The notes under the pieces were generated by a model. It was not told the DNA's origin, ran no database searches, and saw nothing but the letters and a program-made list of their open reading frames with translations. From an uncultured Candidatus Nitrosopumilus sp. (GTDB taxonomy: Archaea; Thermoproteota; Nitrososphaeria; Nitrososphaerales; Nitrosopumilaceae), in NCBI GenBank assembly GCA_951812655.1, contig OX638319.1:992001-1056000 (forward strand): DNA of 64,000 nt, given 5' to 3'. Both the position numbers and the translations under genes were made by a program. Of the stretch, positions 34,576-43,552 are shown in pieces. How positions within the stretch are numbered: position 1 is the first letter of the stretch; each line of letters starts with the position of its first letter.

Positions 34576-35238
34576 ATGAATAAGAAGGGCCTGTTGATAG
34601 GCATCGTTTCCATTGCAATCATTGCCGGCATTGCGGCATCTATTTCCGTATCCGATTCTGAATCTGTAAATCTTGACATGGAAAGAACCCATGGGACCAT
34701 TTCAACTGCTATGGGTTCCCCAATCCTCGGTGATCCTTCCGCACCCGTCACGATTGTCGAATTCGGAGATTACCAGTGCCATCAGTGCTACAACTGGTTT
34801 CACAATACAAAGCCTGCAATAGAAAGCCAGTACATCCAAACCGGAAAGGCGAACTTGGTCTTTGTCGACATGGCATTTTTGGGAAATGATTCTCCACGGG
34901 CAGCTCAGGCTTCATACTGTGCAGAGGATCAGGAGATGTATTGGGAATATCATGGCCTTCTTTACGCCTCTCAGGAATCCAAAATTGACGGCGGATGGGC
35001 AGACTCTGAAAGACTAAAGGCATTTGCGTTTAGTCTCGGGCTTGACATGGAACTGTTTGAAAGCTGTCTTGATTCTGGAAAGTATTCCAAACGCGTGCAG
35101 TATAATACTCAGGAAGCAAGGGAGCATGGCGTCAGGGGGACTCCCGGATTCTTCATAGTTGGTCCTGATGGCCAACAGCAGCTCGCAGGCGCACAGCCAT
35201 TTTCAGTATTCAAGCAAATCCTGGATACTATGGCATAG
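34576..35238 (+). CDS. DsbA-like thioredoxin-fold exported oxidoreductase
   Basis: 220 residues from ATG 34576. An N-terminal membrane/signal segment (GLLIGIVSIAIIAGIAASI) is followed by a DsbA-family domain: strand VTIVEFGDYQCHQCYNW with the redox CHQC motif, an all-helical insert, and the cis-Pro loop GVRGTPGFFIVGPDG. It probably acts outside the membrane in disulfide formation or isomerisation of exported proteins. The next gene (35239) starts in the codon after its stop, suggesting a redox partner; the archaeosortase-like gene is nearby. Confidence 0.88.
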   Translation: MNKKGLLIGIVSIAIIAGIAASISVSDSESVNLDMERTHGTISTAMGSPILGDPSAPVTIVEFGDYQCHQCYNWFHNTKPAIESQYIQTGKANLVFVDMAFLGNDSPRAAQASYCAEDQEMYWEYHGLLYASQESKIDGGWADSERLKAFAFSLGLDMELFESCLDSGKYSKRVQYNTQEAREHGVRGTPGFFIVGPDGQQQLAGAQPFSVFKQILDTMA

Positions 35239-35718
35239 ATGACATCCACTACCAAGATCGTATTTTCTAATCCCAGGTATGCTGTACTGGGATTTGTGAT
35301 TTTTACCTGCATGTTGGTCGGACTGCTGATCATGTCGGAATTTATTTTCTTGGAGCCGTATGTGGTTAGTCATCTTCCAACCGGTACCGAAACTGCCTTT
35401 GTTCTTATCGTGATCATCTCTGTGTTTTCTGCATTGGTTTTGCCGATGAATATTTTTCGCATCAACATCCTAAAAAAGTCAAAACAAAAAATGGGAGGTG
35501 GCATCTTTGGCTCTATTATAGGTGCAGCTGCAGGCGCATGCAGCTGTGGCCCAATCGGATTTGCGGTAATCTCCACTTTTGGCTCCGTTGGTGCTACGGC
35601 CACAGCATTCTTGACAAACTATGAGACGCCAATTAGGATGGTTGCCATTGGAATTTTAATTGTGACCTATTTCACTACCGTAAAGTCTCTAAAAATGGAA
35701 TGCAGAATTAATCCTTGA
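35239..35718 (+). CDS. Polytopic membrane protein with CSC motif, partner of DsbA-like protein
   Basis: 159 residues with about four membrane helices. Helix 3 holds GAAAGACSCGPIGFAV, a Cys-x-Cys in a Gly-rich membrane helix reminiscent of thiol-relay proteins such as CcdA/DsbD, though the sequence is not a recognised member. It starts directly after the DsbA-like stop (no spacer). Inference: it could pass electrons across the membrane to or from the DsbA-like protein. Confidence 0.65.
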   Translation: MTSTTKIVFSNPRYAVLGFVIFTCMLVGLLIMSEFIFLEPYVVSHLPTGTETAFVLIVIISVFSALVLPMNIFRINILKKSKQKMGGGIFGSIIGAAAGACSCGPIGFAVISTFGSVGATATAFLTNYETPIRMVAIGILIVTYFTTVKSLKMECRINP

Positions 35719-35823
35719 ATTCGTTTGAAGTGAATTCATTCATTTGAATTTTAGATTTTTAATTCTCTACTGATTCTGAATTCACTAAAGTCGAGATATT
35801 TATTTGCCTTTTTTAGATTTAGC

Positions 35824-36750
35824 GTGATGATGAGTTTAAACATGATTTTTGCAATCATCCTCATCGCTAGTCCGATTCTTTTTGCAATGGCCGCATACCC
35901 TGATTCCATATCGTGGAGCTGGAATGAGGGTCGGGGCGGATATCTCTTTGCCCTTATCTTTGTAATTGCCGAACTGGTCGGTTTGAAAATTGTCATTTCT
36001 AAGAAACGACTGTTGTCTGTAGTGCCCATCGCAATCTTGACCATCTCGTATCTCATATCGTTGGAATTTGGTTTGAGGGAATACATCATAGAATCTGCAA
36101 AATCATTTGACGTACAATTGATCTATTCGTGGACCTGGATGTGGGACTTTGTCATCATGGCCATATTCATCGTTGCGGCTCTGACTATTTTCTTTGGAAA
36201 AAGATGGATTAGAATCGCACCTGCTGCACCAATTTTTCTGACTGGAACTGCAATCATTCTTTCTCTGGATGCGTTTTTCCCATATGATACGCTTGGCCCA
36301 TTGCAGTACATCGTTCCGTATTTCGTTCAGGCAAATGTGTGGTTAGTCACTGCACTTGATCTGGGAACTGCTGTGGCTAGAGACAATGTGATGTTCCTAC
36401 GTGGTGATCACGGTTCCATGGCTCTTCAGGTATTCTGGCCATCAGCCGGAGTTCACAGCATAATCATCTTCTCATTAGTGATTGGCGCATTCATGTTAAA
36501 GCTAAATATTCCACGAAACAGAAAGGCCATTTATTTTATAATTGGAATTTTTGGAACTATCACCGTAAACCTCATCAGAATTTTTTCACTGTCGTGGTAT
36601 GCACTAAAAGTAACCACTGATCCAGTTGCTTGGGAAGAATATCACAAGATAGCTGGAGAAATCATGTTTTTGCCTTGGCTTTTTGCGTTCATTCTTGTGG
36701 TGATAGTTATCGAATCCAGACGTCTGAAGAAGTTGGATGCCAAATCATGA
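35824..36750 (+). CDS. Archaeosortase/exosortase-family protein (thaumarchaeosortase-like) with Ser at the Cys site
   Basis: 308 residues, about eight membrane helices. The exosortase fold signature is visible: FWPSAGVHSIIIFSLVIGAF (equivalent of the canonical Cys-x-Gly loop but with Ser near residue 207), NLIRIFSLSWYA (conserved Arg) and a late His (YHKIAGEIMFLPW). Related enzymes cleave and anchor surface proteins with a C-terminal sorting helix; in thaumarchaea the expected signal is PEFG-CTERM, which I do not find on proteins here. Replacement of the nucleophilic Cys by Ser is seen directly; whether activity persists is unknown. It ends 5 nt from convergent dinB. Confidence 0.82.
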   Translation: MMMSLNMIFAIILIASPILFAMAAYPDSISWSWNEGRGGYLFALIFVIAELVGLKIVISKKRLLSVVPIAILTISYLISLEFGLREYIIESAKSFDVQLIYSWTWMWDFVIMAIFIVAALTIFFGKRWIRIAPAAPIFLTGTAIILSLDAFFPYDTLGPLQYIVPYFVQANVWLVTALDLGTAVARDNVMFLRGDHGSMALQVFWPSAGVHSIIIFSLVIGAFMLKLNIPRNRKAIYFIIGIFGTITVNLIRIFSLSWYALKVTTDPVAWEEYHKIAGEIMFLPWLFAFILVVIVIESRRLKKLDAKS

Positions 36751-36755
36751 CTAAT

Positions 36756-37850
36756 TCAAAAAAAAGATGTAATGTCACTTTGTCCTTGTATTTCTGACAG
36801 CTCTGAAACTTTCACGCCCACCCTTCTAATCGTAATTGTTTGACTTTCGAGAGCTTCCTTTAGTAACTGTCCTGCATTTTTTTGCAGATCATCGATGCTA
36901 TTTGTGGGATTTCTTAACATTCTTGATTTTGACTTGTTTGACATGTCTGATTGTACAAAATGTATCCCAATGGATTTGAACATTTTGTTGTTCTTTTTGA
37001 TTACTTCGTAGACTTCTTGACATAGTTCAGAAATATTTTCAGATAAAAATTGATAGTCTTTCGAGTCTTTTTTTAATGTTGTAATTTTACTATACTGGAT
37101 GCTTTCTTCTCTTTTCTTAACTGGCTCCTCGTCTATTCCTCTTGCCGAATTATAGATGAATGTACCACTTTTTCTACCAAATTCCTTGTTTAAAGTAAAG
37201 ATATCTAATTTTTTAAGATCTTGAATTGTTTCTATGCCCATCTCCAAAAACATCTCTTCGGTTTTCTTACCGATGCCTGGAATTTTTCTGATTTTTAACT
37301 GGTCCAAGAATGCTTCTTTTTTATCTGGAGGGACAACCGTGAGGCCATCTGGCTTTTGAAAGTCTGAAGCTATTTTTGAAATTAGTTTGTTTGATGAAAT
37401 TCCTATAGAACAGCTTAGCTTTATTTTGTCTCTGATGGTGTTTTTGATTTGCTGGGCTAAATGACTTGCATTCCCAAAATCCATTCCTGCTCTATGTGTT
37501 ACATCTAGGTATGCTTCATCTCTTCCTACATATTCAAAAATATCTGCAGCATCCCTCATGATCCCCATTGCTTTTTCAGACATTTCAGAATAAAATTCAA
37601 AATCTACGGGTAAAAACACTGCATCTTTTCTCTCTTCCAATTTTCTTTTTGCAAACGCAATCGGAATGCCTGATTTTACTCCGTATTTCCTTGCTGTATA
37701 GTTTGCAGTTGCTATGGCGCCACTATCTCCTCCTCTGTCTGAGAAGACGCATACACAAACAGGTTTTGATTTAAGTTCGGGTGAACGAGTTTCTTCGCAT
37801 TGTGCATAAAAATAATCAAAATCAATGTGGAAAACTATTCTTGTTTCCAA
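36756..37850 (-). CDS. dinB: DNA polymerase IV (Y-family translesion polymerase)
   Basis: 364 residues. Palm and finger motifs HIDFDYFYAQCEETR and YVGRDEAYLDVTH (acidic catalytic pair), helix-hairpin-helix IRKIPGIGKKTEEMF and a little-finger domain place it with Dpo4/DinB. The C-terminus ends QSDITSFF, a PCNA-interacting (PIP) box, so it docks on the sliding clamp. It bypasses lesions during replication; usually stress-linked. The residue before the catalytic Asp is Arg (GRDEA) where the family often has Ser. Single gene. Confidence 0.94.
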   Translation of the reverse strand: METRIVFHIDFDYFYAQCEETRSPELKSKPVCVCVFSDRGGDSGAIATANYTARKYGVKSGIPIAFAKRKLEERKDAVFLPVDFEFYSEMSEKAMGIMRDAADIFEYVGRDEAYLDVTHRAGMDFGNASHLAQQIKNTIRDKIKLSCSIGISSNKLISKIASDFQKPDGLTVVPPDKKEAFLDQLKIRKIPGIGKKTEEMFLEMGIETIQDLKKLDIFTLNKEFGRKSGTFIYNSARGIDEEPVKKREESIQYSKITTLKKDSKDYQFLSENISELCQEVYEVIKKNNKMFKSIGIHFVQSDMSNKSKSRMLRNPTNSIDDLQKNAGQLLKEALESQTITIRRVGVKVSELSEIQGQSDITSFF

Positions 37851-37923
37851 TGTTTCTCTAAAGATATCTGATTATTACAGTATTGTGCATTCATCTAAAT
37901 ACTGAGCAGGATTTAGTATCTTC

Positions 37924-38169
37924 ATGGATTATCCTGTATCCGTTGATGAAAATGGCGTGAATTTCAAACCTGAAAAAATGGAAAAAGAAAGACTCTATCA
38001 TTGCATATTCAAAAATAAAGTCATGTTGGTGTTCAAAGATTCTCAGGATGTGATGAATTGTTATGAGATTGAAGAGCCTGATTTGGTTGAACAGATCAAA
38101 AATTGCAATGATGATGATCTTGAAAAATTATTTGATGACTATTTGAATGGAAAGCACCTGAAAAATTAA
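37924..38169 (+). CDS. Small acidic hypothetical protein
   Basis: 81 residues, soluble, acidic ([14 protein letters not shown] near its C-terminus), alpha/beta in style with two Cys. No family recognised. It is followed by the Alba gene 41 nt on, which has its own TATA box. Confidence 0.6.
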   Translation: MDYPVSVDENGVNFKPEKMEKERLYHCIFKNKVMLVFKDSQDVMNCYEIEEPDLVEQIKNCNDDDLEKLFDDYLNGKHLKN

Positions 38170-38190
38170 ATAAAAGGAAAATAGAATTTG

Positions 38191-38199
38191 TTTATAAAA
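38191..38199 (+). promoter_or_regulatory. TATA box upstream of the Alba gene
   Basis: TTTATAAAA, a near-ideal archaeal TATA box, ends 12 nt before TTG 38211. The spacing is slightly short of the usual value, so the start site may lie at or just after the TTG; an earlier TAAATAAAA at 38167-38175 is an alternative. Confidence 0.45.
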
Positions 38200-38210
38200 G
38201 GAATCTAAAA

Positions 38211-38864
38211 TTGAGCGACTCAAAAAAATCAAAAGATGCAGAAGATATTTTATCTGAATTTGATTCCCGTTCTAAATCTCTGTCTAAACCAGAACCCGCT
38301 CCAGAACCAGAACCAGAACCAGAACCCGCTCCAGAACCAGAACCCGCTCCAGAACCAGAACCCGCTCCAGAACCAGAACCCGCTCCAGAACCAGAACCCG
38401 CTCCAGAACCAGAACCAGAACCCGCTCCAGAACCAGAACCCGCTCCAGAACCAGAACCCGCTCCAGAACCAGAACCCGCTCCAGAACCAGAACCCGCTCC
38501 AGAACCAGAACCCGCTCCAGAACCAGAACCCGCTCCAGAACCAGAACCAAGAAATAATTCTAACCAGTCATCTACATCAAGCTCCATTTCAGAAGAACGT
38601 GATGTGATTTTTGTTGGTACAAAACCTATCATGACTTATGTGTCTGCAACTTTGACGCAGCTTTCAACTAGAACAACCGTCACCATCAAGGCTAGGGGAA
38701 AAAGGATTACCCAAGCTGTAGATGTTTCACAAATGATTACCAAGAGGATGGATTCTGTTGGTTATGTGATATCTGACGTGAGAATTTCTTCAGATTCTTT
38801 AACCTCTCAGGATGGAAAACAACGTAATGTCTCCACTATGGAAATTGACATTACAAAGAATTAA
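38211..38864 (+). CDS. Alba-family chromatin protein with long Pro-Glu-Ala repeat extension
   Basis: 217 residues from TTG 38211. The C-terminal 90 residues are a full Alba domain: [33 protein letters not shown] (DNA-contact loop) and [18 protein letters not shown]. Unusually, about residues 27-113 are a perfect Pro-Glu-Pro-Glu-Pro-Ala-type repeat preceded by a charged Ser/Lys N-terminus. Standard Alba is about 90-100 residues. The acidic, stiff tail could modulate DNA compaction or partner binding. The stop overlaps the next membrane-protein gene. Confidence 0.93.
   Translation: MSDSKKSKDAEDILSEFDSRSKSLSKPEPAPEPEPEPEPAPEPEPAPEPEPAPEPEPAPEPEPAPEPEPEPAPEPEPAPEPEPAPEPEPAPEPEPAPEPEPAPEPEPAPEPEPRNNSNQSSTSSSISEERDVIFVGTKPIMTYVSATLTQLSTRTTVTIKARGKRITQAVDVSQMITKRMDSVGYVISDVRISSDSLTSQDGKQRNVSTMEIDITKN
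38289..38549 (+). repeat. In-frame 18-bp minisatellite (Pro-Glu-Ala repeat) in the Alba gene
   Basis: About 261 bp built almost wholly of the unit CCAGAACCAGAACCCGCT (Pro-Glu-Pro-Glu-Pro-Ala), with about 13 Ala-containing units and two places where extra CCAGAA dyads are inserted. Copies are identical at the DNA level including third positions, indicating recent expansion by slippage or unequal recombination. Confidence 0.95.
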
Positions 38865-39084
38865 TTTTAAGAATTCATCTTTAATCATACTTGGAATTTT
38901 GTTTCTTGGTGCACTAGTTGGTTTAATTGTTTATCCCTGTGGTGTGGAGTATTTTTTAATCGCTCGTGATGTTTTTTCTTATCAACAATCTTACGATTCT
39001 GAATTTTGTGAAGTTCTAGTTGAAAGAATTTATCTGTTTAATGAAAATTGTGAGTCTCATCTGGAGATCTTTGATTGTGGCTAA
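38845..39084 (+). CDS. Small membrane protein with paired Cys
   Basis: 79 residues from TTG 38845 (20-nt overlap with alba; ATG 38812 is an alternative giving 90). A single membrane helix ([18 protein letters not shown]) is followed by an acidic tail with four Cys that could form disulfides outside the cell. It ends sharing a CTAA stop sequence with the convergent LysE gene. No family recognised. Confidence 0.55.
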   Translation: MTLQRINFKNSSLIILGILFLGALVGLIVYPCGVEYFLIARDVFSYQQSYDSEFCEVLVERIYLFNENCESHLEIFDCG

Positions 39085-39689
39085 AATGAAATATCTGACA
39101 AAAATGTTATTCCAAAATAAATCAAAGTACAATTAAGTCCTATCATTAGTATCTTGTAGTTTCTATTTGAAATAATTCGTTTACTTTTAGACGCAAGAAA
39201 CGCAACTCCCCCTAGCCATACAAAATCCATCCAAATGTGCATGATGAACACCACTAACATTCCTGCAAATGCCCAAATTAGCATTGCATCTGTAATCAGC
39301 TTGAGTCCTATCGTTAACCACCAAACGATGAAAAATGGATTAAGTGCACTAAACGCGATTCCCGTAACTATGGGGTGCTGTTTGGGTTTTGAGATGCTAT
39401 TTTTTCCATCTTGTAGAACCGCTCTTATCTGCATAAATGCAAAAACAAAAAGTGTAACAGCTCCTAAAACCGAAATCAATATCCTGAACTCTGGAAAAAT
39501 TTCTAATGACAGTGCGCCTATTCCTAATAAAACAACAAGTGGAAATTCTACAATGGTATGGCCTATTGCTATTTTGATGCCTGATTTTGTACCGTCACGC
39601 AATCCGTGTGACACATTTGCTGCAAATAGTGGTCCTGGGGACATGACTCCTGTTGCAGATATTGCAATGACCATGAGGGCAAATTCCAT
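39081..39689 (-). CDS. LysE/RhtB-type amino-acid exporter family protein
   Basis: About 202 residues from ATG 39689, six hydrophobic helices. The MSPGPLFAANVSHGLRDG motif in helix 1 and the ALNPFFIVWWLTIG segment are hallmarks of the LysE/RhtB superfamily of small-molecule (often basic amino-acid or homoserine) exporters. The substrate cannot be predicted. Single gene; overlaps the upstream membrane-protein gene by 4 nt tail-to-tail. Confidence 0.88.
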   Translation of the reverse strand: MEFALMVIAISATGVMSPGPLFAANVSHGLRDGTKSGIKIAIGHTIVEFPLVVLLGIGALSLEIFPEFRILISVLGAVTLFVFAFMQIRAVLQDGKNSISKPKQHPIVTGIAFSALNPFFIVWWLTIGLKLITDAMLIWAFAGMLVVFIMHIWMDFVWLGGVAFLASKSKRIISNRNYKILMIGLNCTLIYFGITFLSDISF

Positions 39690-39743
39690 TATCAAAACCA
39701 TTTTTGATATCTAGATTATGAAATTGTCATGATTGAAGTGATT

Positions 39744-40457
39744 CTATCTGTACATGGAATCCTTCAGATGTTTGGACTCTTCTTGGGTTTCTTTAATTGT
39801 TATTTCTGCTTTTTCAGCTTCTTTTTGTAGTGATGGTATGTCACATGTGGCTCCTGGTATTAGTTTGGACATTGCCATGCATAATTCTGCACTTGATTTA
39901 AAATCTGGTCCTTCGCCGTTAGTATGAAATACTATCACGATAACATCTTGATCAAACATTCTTCCTTCATTCAACAGAGTTCCGGGGATTCCTGGGATTG
40001 TTCCATTTTCCAAAATCTTTAATCCCGCGTCTTTGATTTTTTTCCTAGCTGCATCAGTACTTCCAACGCCCATCATCTCTTCGTTTCCTTTTGGCGATTT
40101 GATTGCCACACTGCTTACAATTAATCCTATTTTGTGGTCATTTGCCCATTTCAACATTGTTTTAGCAGTAACCCTGTGCAAAGATTGATCAAGTGTGAGA
40201 AATGACAAAAATACCCCTACCTTCAAATCTTCATTGACGAAGATTCTTGTGGGAAAATTTGGCTCTCCATCTTTGACGATGCTAATCGGCGGAAAATTCT
40301 CCGAGTCAATTACTCCAGCTAATTCAAACTGCGATGTATGGATCATTGATTCAGTTGCTATTGCACTGCTGAAACCTACCGAGGGAAACCCGTCGATAAG
40401 ATAGCCTCCCTCTAAATTAAGTGGTTTAATCTCTCTTACGCGAATTTTTGGTGGCAT
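39744..40457 (-). CDS. PAC2-family protein (proteasome assembly chaperone-like)
   Basis: 237 residues. Opening LEGGYLIDGFPSVGFSSAIA, the SENFPPISIVKDGEPNFPTR motif and the GVGSTDAARKKI region match the archaeal PAC2 family, whose members (PbaA/PbaB) assist 20S proteasome assembly. The C-terminus is a charged helix. It lies just downstream of deoxyhypusine synthase on the same strand (42-nt gap). Assignment to a specific PbaA or PbaB role is not possible from sequence alone. Confidence 0.85.
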   Translation of the reverse strand: MPPKIRVREIKPLNLEGGYLIDGFPSVGFSSAIATESMIHTSQFELAGVIDSENFPPISIVKDGEPNFPTRIFVNEDLKVGVFLSFLTLDQSLHRVTAKTMLKWANDHKIGLIVSSVAIKSPKGNEEMMGVGSTDAARKKIKDAGLKILENGTIPGIPGTLLNEGRMFDQDVIVIVFHTNGEGPDFKSSAELCMAMSKLIPGATCDIPSLQKEAEKAEITIKETQEESKHLKDSMYR

Positions 40458-40499
40458 TGAACTTAGAATGTTGTAATCTGATAATATCTTTTGCTTGGT

Positions 40500-41441
40500 T
40501 CATTTGTGCAATTTTGAAATAAGTGCTGCATATAGAAATGGCAAAATTGTTGTCACTTCCGCATGAAGAGTTGTTTGTTTTGCAATCTGGGTTACTTTTC
40601 CCCATGATATGGCCTCTCTGACCAATGCGCCGCTTAGGCTTCCGTCAAATTCTTGTGCAGTGGTGACGTAAACTGCATAATCCAGTCCTTCTCTGTATTG
40701 ATTCCACCATAGTGTGTGATGCTTTGATATTCCGCCTCCAATCATGAATGCTCCTGATCTCTCTGCTTTGAAAATCAAGCCTGAGAGAAGATTTGCATCA
40801 CCGGTCATATTCAATTTAAAATCACTGTGCTTTTGTGTGAAAAGCCAAATCTGACTTCCAACTGCACCGTCCATTATTCCTGGCACTATGACGTCAGTGT
40901 CATTTTTGTATGCCCAATGAAGAAATGAATCTTCTCCGAGATGCTTGCCAACCATCTTGCAAATCTCAGATGTAGTAATCTCTCTGACCCCTTTTTGATA
41001 TTCTTCTTCCAAGAATGCCTGCATCTTTTCTTCTATGAGTGGGCCGTAACTGTCCATAGGAACAAGGACGTTGCCCAACCTGTGAATGTCTTGATTTGCT
41101 AATTCCATGTCGTCCATCGTAAAAGATCCTTCTTTGTAATGTGAAAAATGCCTGGCAATATCATGATCTAATGCACCACAAGTTGTAATTGCTACATCAA
41201 ACCACTTGTTCTTAATCATGTTCTTGATGATGCCTCTTAATCCTGTGGAAACAACTGCGCCCACAAAAGAAACAAATCTTAAACATTGTTTGTCCGATAT
41301 CATTTCTGTTAGGATGTCCAATCCATTTGACATGTTTACCGATTCAAATCCTCCTGATTTAGACATCTCCTCGAAAATTTTCTCTATGGATGCGTCTCGT
41401 TCAATTTCAATATCCTTAACTGGACGACCCGGGTTTATCAT
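40500..41441 (-). CDS. dys: Deoxyhypusine synthase
   Basis: Catalyses the first step of hypusine formation on aIF5A, transferring the aminobutyl group of spermidine to a lysine. 313 residues. Features: LRFVSFVGAVVSTGLRG, TCGALDHDIARHF, NMTGDANLL, the catalytic-lysine loop FMIGGGISKHH, and DYAVYVTTAQEFDGSLSGA (NAD/spermidine site). Followed by a PAC2 gene on the same strand. Confidence 0.93.
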   Translation of the reverse strand: MINPGRPVKDIEIERDASIEKIFEEMSKSGGFESVNMSNGLDILTEMISDKQCLRFVSFVGAVVSTGLRGIIKNMIKNKWFDVAITTCGALDHDIARHFSHYKEGSFTMDDMELANQDIHRLGNVLVPMDSYGPLIEEKMQAFLEEEYQKGVREITTSEICKMVGKHLGEDSFLHWAYKNDTDVIVPGIMDGAVGSQIWLFTQKHSDFKLNMTGDANLLSGLIFKAERSGAFMIGGGISKHHTLWWNQYREGLDYAVYVTTAQEFDGSLSGALVREAISWGKVTQIAKQTTLHAEVTTILPFLYAALISKLHK

Positions 41442-41542
41442 GATCTCACTTGCTTCGCCAAGTATAAAATCCTGCCTTAAGTGAAATGGTTTTTTCCATG
41501 AACTAAGAAAAGTATAAACCCGTCCAACATCAATGATTCTAA

Positions 41543-42637
41543 TTGGCAGATAAAATTAAAGTTGCATTAGTGGGAATTGGTAATTGTTTTTCAGGATTGA
41601 TACAGGGAATAGAATACTATCGAGAAAACCCTTCCCAAGAAATCACGGGAATCATTCATGATAAATTAGCAGGTTATGGGATTCATGATATTGATTTTGT
41701 GTGCGGCTTTGATGTGGGTGAAAACAAAGTTGGCAAGCCTCTCAACGATGCCATCTACGAATCTCCCAACATGGTAAACTGGATTCCAAATGATAGCATG
41801 CCAAAAACCGCTGCCAAAGTATACGAGAGTCCGCTTTTAGACGGCGTCGGAATATGGGTTGAAAACAAAATCAAACCTCTTTCTAGTACTAAAACAACTG
41901 AGGAGATTACTGCCGAAGTTAAACAAGTTATCAAAGACACTGGGGCCGAAATCATTGTATCGTATCTGCCTGTGGGGTCTGATAAGGTAACTGAGTTTTG
42001 GGCTCAGATCTGCCTTGATACCAATACCGCGTTTGTTAACTGCATTCCTTCCTTTATCGCCTCTGATGAAACTTGGGCCAAGAAATTTCAGGACAAAAAT
42101 ATTCCTTGTATTGGTGATGATATTAAAGGACAAGTCGGTGCTACTATAGTTCACAGAACCTTGGCAAAACTATGCAGTGACCGGGGGACAAAAATTGAAA
42201 AAACTTACCAAATCAACGTTGGAGGAAATACCGACTTTCTAAACATGAAAGAGCAGGACAGGCTCGTTTCAAAGAGAATATCCAAAACAGAAAGTGTTCA
42301 AAGCCAGCTTAAAGAAAGATTGGATGATGATCAAATCTATGTTGGACCCTCTGATTTCATTCCTTTCTTGGGAAATACAAAACTCATGTTTATGAGAATT
42401 GAGGGTCGTCAGTGGGCAAACATTCCTTACAATATGGAAGTTCGTTTGGAGGTTGACGATAAGGCCAATTCCGCAGGTATTGTGATAGATGCAATTAGAT
42501 TGGCAAGGATTGCGCTTGACAGGAAAATAGGTGGCCCAATCAGGCCTGCCAGTGCATATTTGATGAAACACCCCATTGAGCAAACATCTGACGTCTTGGC
42601 TAAAGCTGCATGTGAAAAATTCGTTTCCGGCGAATAG
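41543..42637 (+). CDS. ino1: Inositol-1-phosphate (myo-inositol-3-phosphate) synthase
   Basis: Makes inositol phosphate from glucose 6-phosphate, feeding archaeal inositol phospholipids. 364 residues from TTG 41543. NAD-binding opening VALVGIGNCFSGLIQGIEYY, later IGDDIKGQVGATIVHRTLA, NVGGNTDFLNM and RLARIALDRKIGG (lysine-rich catalytic region) match the short prokaryotic MIPS. Divergent from dys; its stop abuts the convergent nitrilase gene. Confidence 0.93.
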   Translation: MADKIKVALVGIGNCFSGLIQGIEYYRENPSQEITGIIHDKLAGYGIHDIDFVCGFDVGENKVGKPLNDAIYESPNMVNWIPNDSMPKTAAKVYESPLLDGVGIWVENKIKPLSSTKTTEEITAEVKQVIKDTGAEIIVSYLPVGSDKVTEFWAQICLDTNTAFVNCIPSFIASDETWAKKFQDKNIPCIGDDIKGQVGATIVHRTLAKLCSDRGTKIEKTYQINVGGNTDFLNMKEQDRLVSKRISKTESVQSQLKERLDDDQIYVGPSDFIPFLGNTKLMFMRIEGRQWANIPYNMEVRLEVDDKANSAGIVIDAIRLARIALDRKIGGPIRPASAYLMKHPIEQTSDVLAKAACEKFVSGE

Positions 42638-43375
42638 TCAGTAAAATCTGTTTGAATCCTGAAATCTTCTCTTTCTATTTTCCTCGTACTTGTCAAGATT
42701 GAATTCTTTTGAAATCCCCTCCTCTCCTCTCAGTCTTGTAATTTTTGTTGTCATGACTTTGTTGTTTTCAGATAAATCCACGATCATGCTGTTTCCTCCA
42801 AATCTCTGATTCTCTACGTTTGCAGCAAGAATTGGGATTCTGTTTTCAAGTGATCTGACTTTGACATACATTTGCCATGGCTCAATTCCTCTACGAACTA
42901 TCCTGCTGGGAGAAAATAGCACTTGGGCTCCTTTTCTTGCAAATGTATTTGCAACATTTGGAAACACCATGTCATAACAAATTACCACTCCAAATTTGCA
43001 TGCTGTATTGAACACTTTGACCTCTTTTCCTGGCTTTACGCTGTCCTTTTCATAGTCAAACGGATGTATTTTTTCTTGTTTTCCGATAAATTCTCCCTTT
43101 GGACCTATGATTGGGGCTATGATCGATGTTCTTTTTTTTGAAACGTCATAAAATGCCCCTGGTATGATAGTCATTGAGAATTCTTTTGCAATTTTCTTGA
43201 ATCTTGATAATTCTTCGTCAAAGTTTACGATCTCGTTGTTTTTGAGCCATTGTTCTGGCAGGCATGCTATCTCTGTATTCTTTTGGCCTAATTTTTTCAA
43301 AATTTCTGATGCAGCGTAAATTCTCTTTTCATTTGGACCTTGCGATGAAGTTTGAACTAATCCTAGTTTTACCAT
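42638..43375 (-). CDS. Carbon-nitrogen hydrolase (nitrilase superfamily)
   Basis: 245 residues with the catalytic Glu (CLPEQW), Lys (GKQEKIHPF) and Cys (GVVICYDMVFP) triad of the nitrilase superfamily, plus ANVENQRFGGNSMIVD near the C-terminus. It hydrolyses an amide or nitrile; the substrate is not inferable, though omega-amidase or N-carbamoyl-type reactions are common. Divergent from smc, convergent with ino1 (no spacer). Confidence 0.9.
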   Translation of the reverse strand: MVKLGLVQTSSQGPNEKRIYAASEILKKLGQKNTEIACLPEQWLKNNEIVNFDEELSRFKKIAKEFSMTIIPGAFYDVSKKRTSIIAPIIGPKGEFIGKQEKIHPFDYEKDSVKPGKEVKVFNTACKFGVVICYDMVFPNVANTFARKGAQVLFSPSRIVRRGIEPWQMYVKVRSLENRIPILAANVENQRFGGNSMIVDLSENNKVMTTKITRLRGEEGISKEFNLDKYEENRKRRFQDSNRFY

Positions 43376-43552
43376 GAACTACAATTTTATTTTCATTAAT
43401 AATAAGTAGATATTTTCTAGCGATCACAGGTTCTTTTTTTTTGATGCTGATCCACTACGAAAAAAATGATAATACAACAAGAAAAATTACGCAATTCTGT
43501 CAACAAAACTTGTTAACCATCGATTATCCGACGTATTTGGAAATGATAGTCA

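Noticed and set aside
38236-38607. Long alternative frames (both strands) across the Pro-Glu repeat encoding Gln/Asn/Leu or Gly/Ser-Ala repeats
   Set aside because: They are the same 18-bp minisatellite read in other frames; the Alba frame has an intact domain beyond the repeat.
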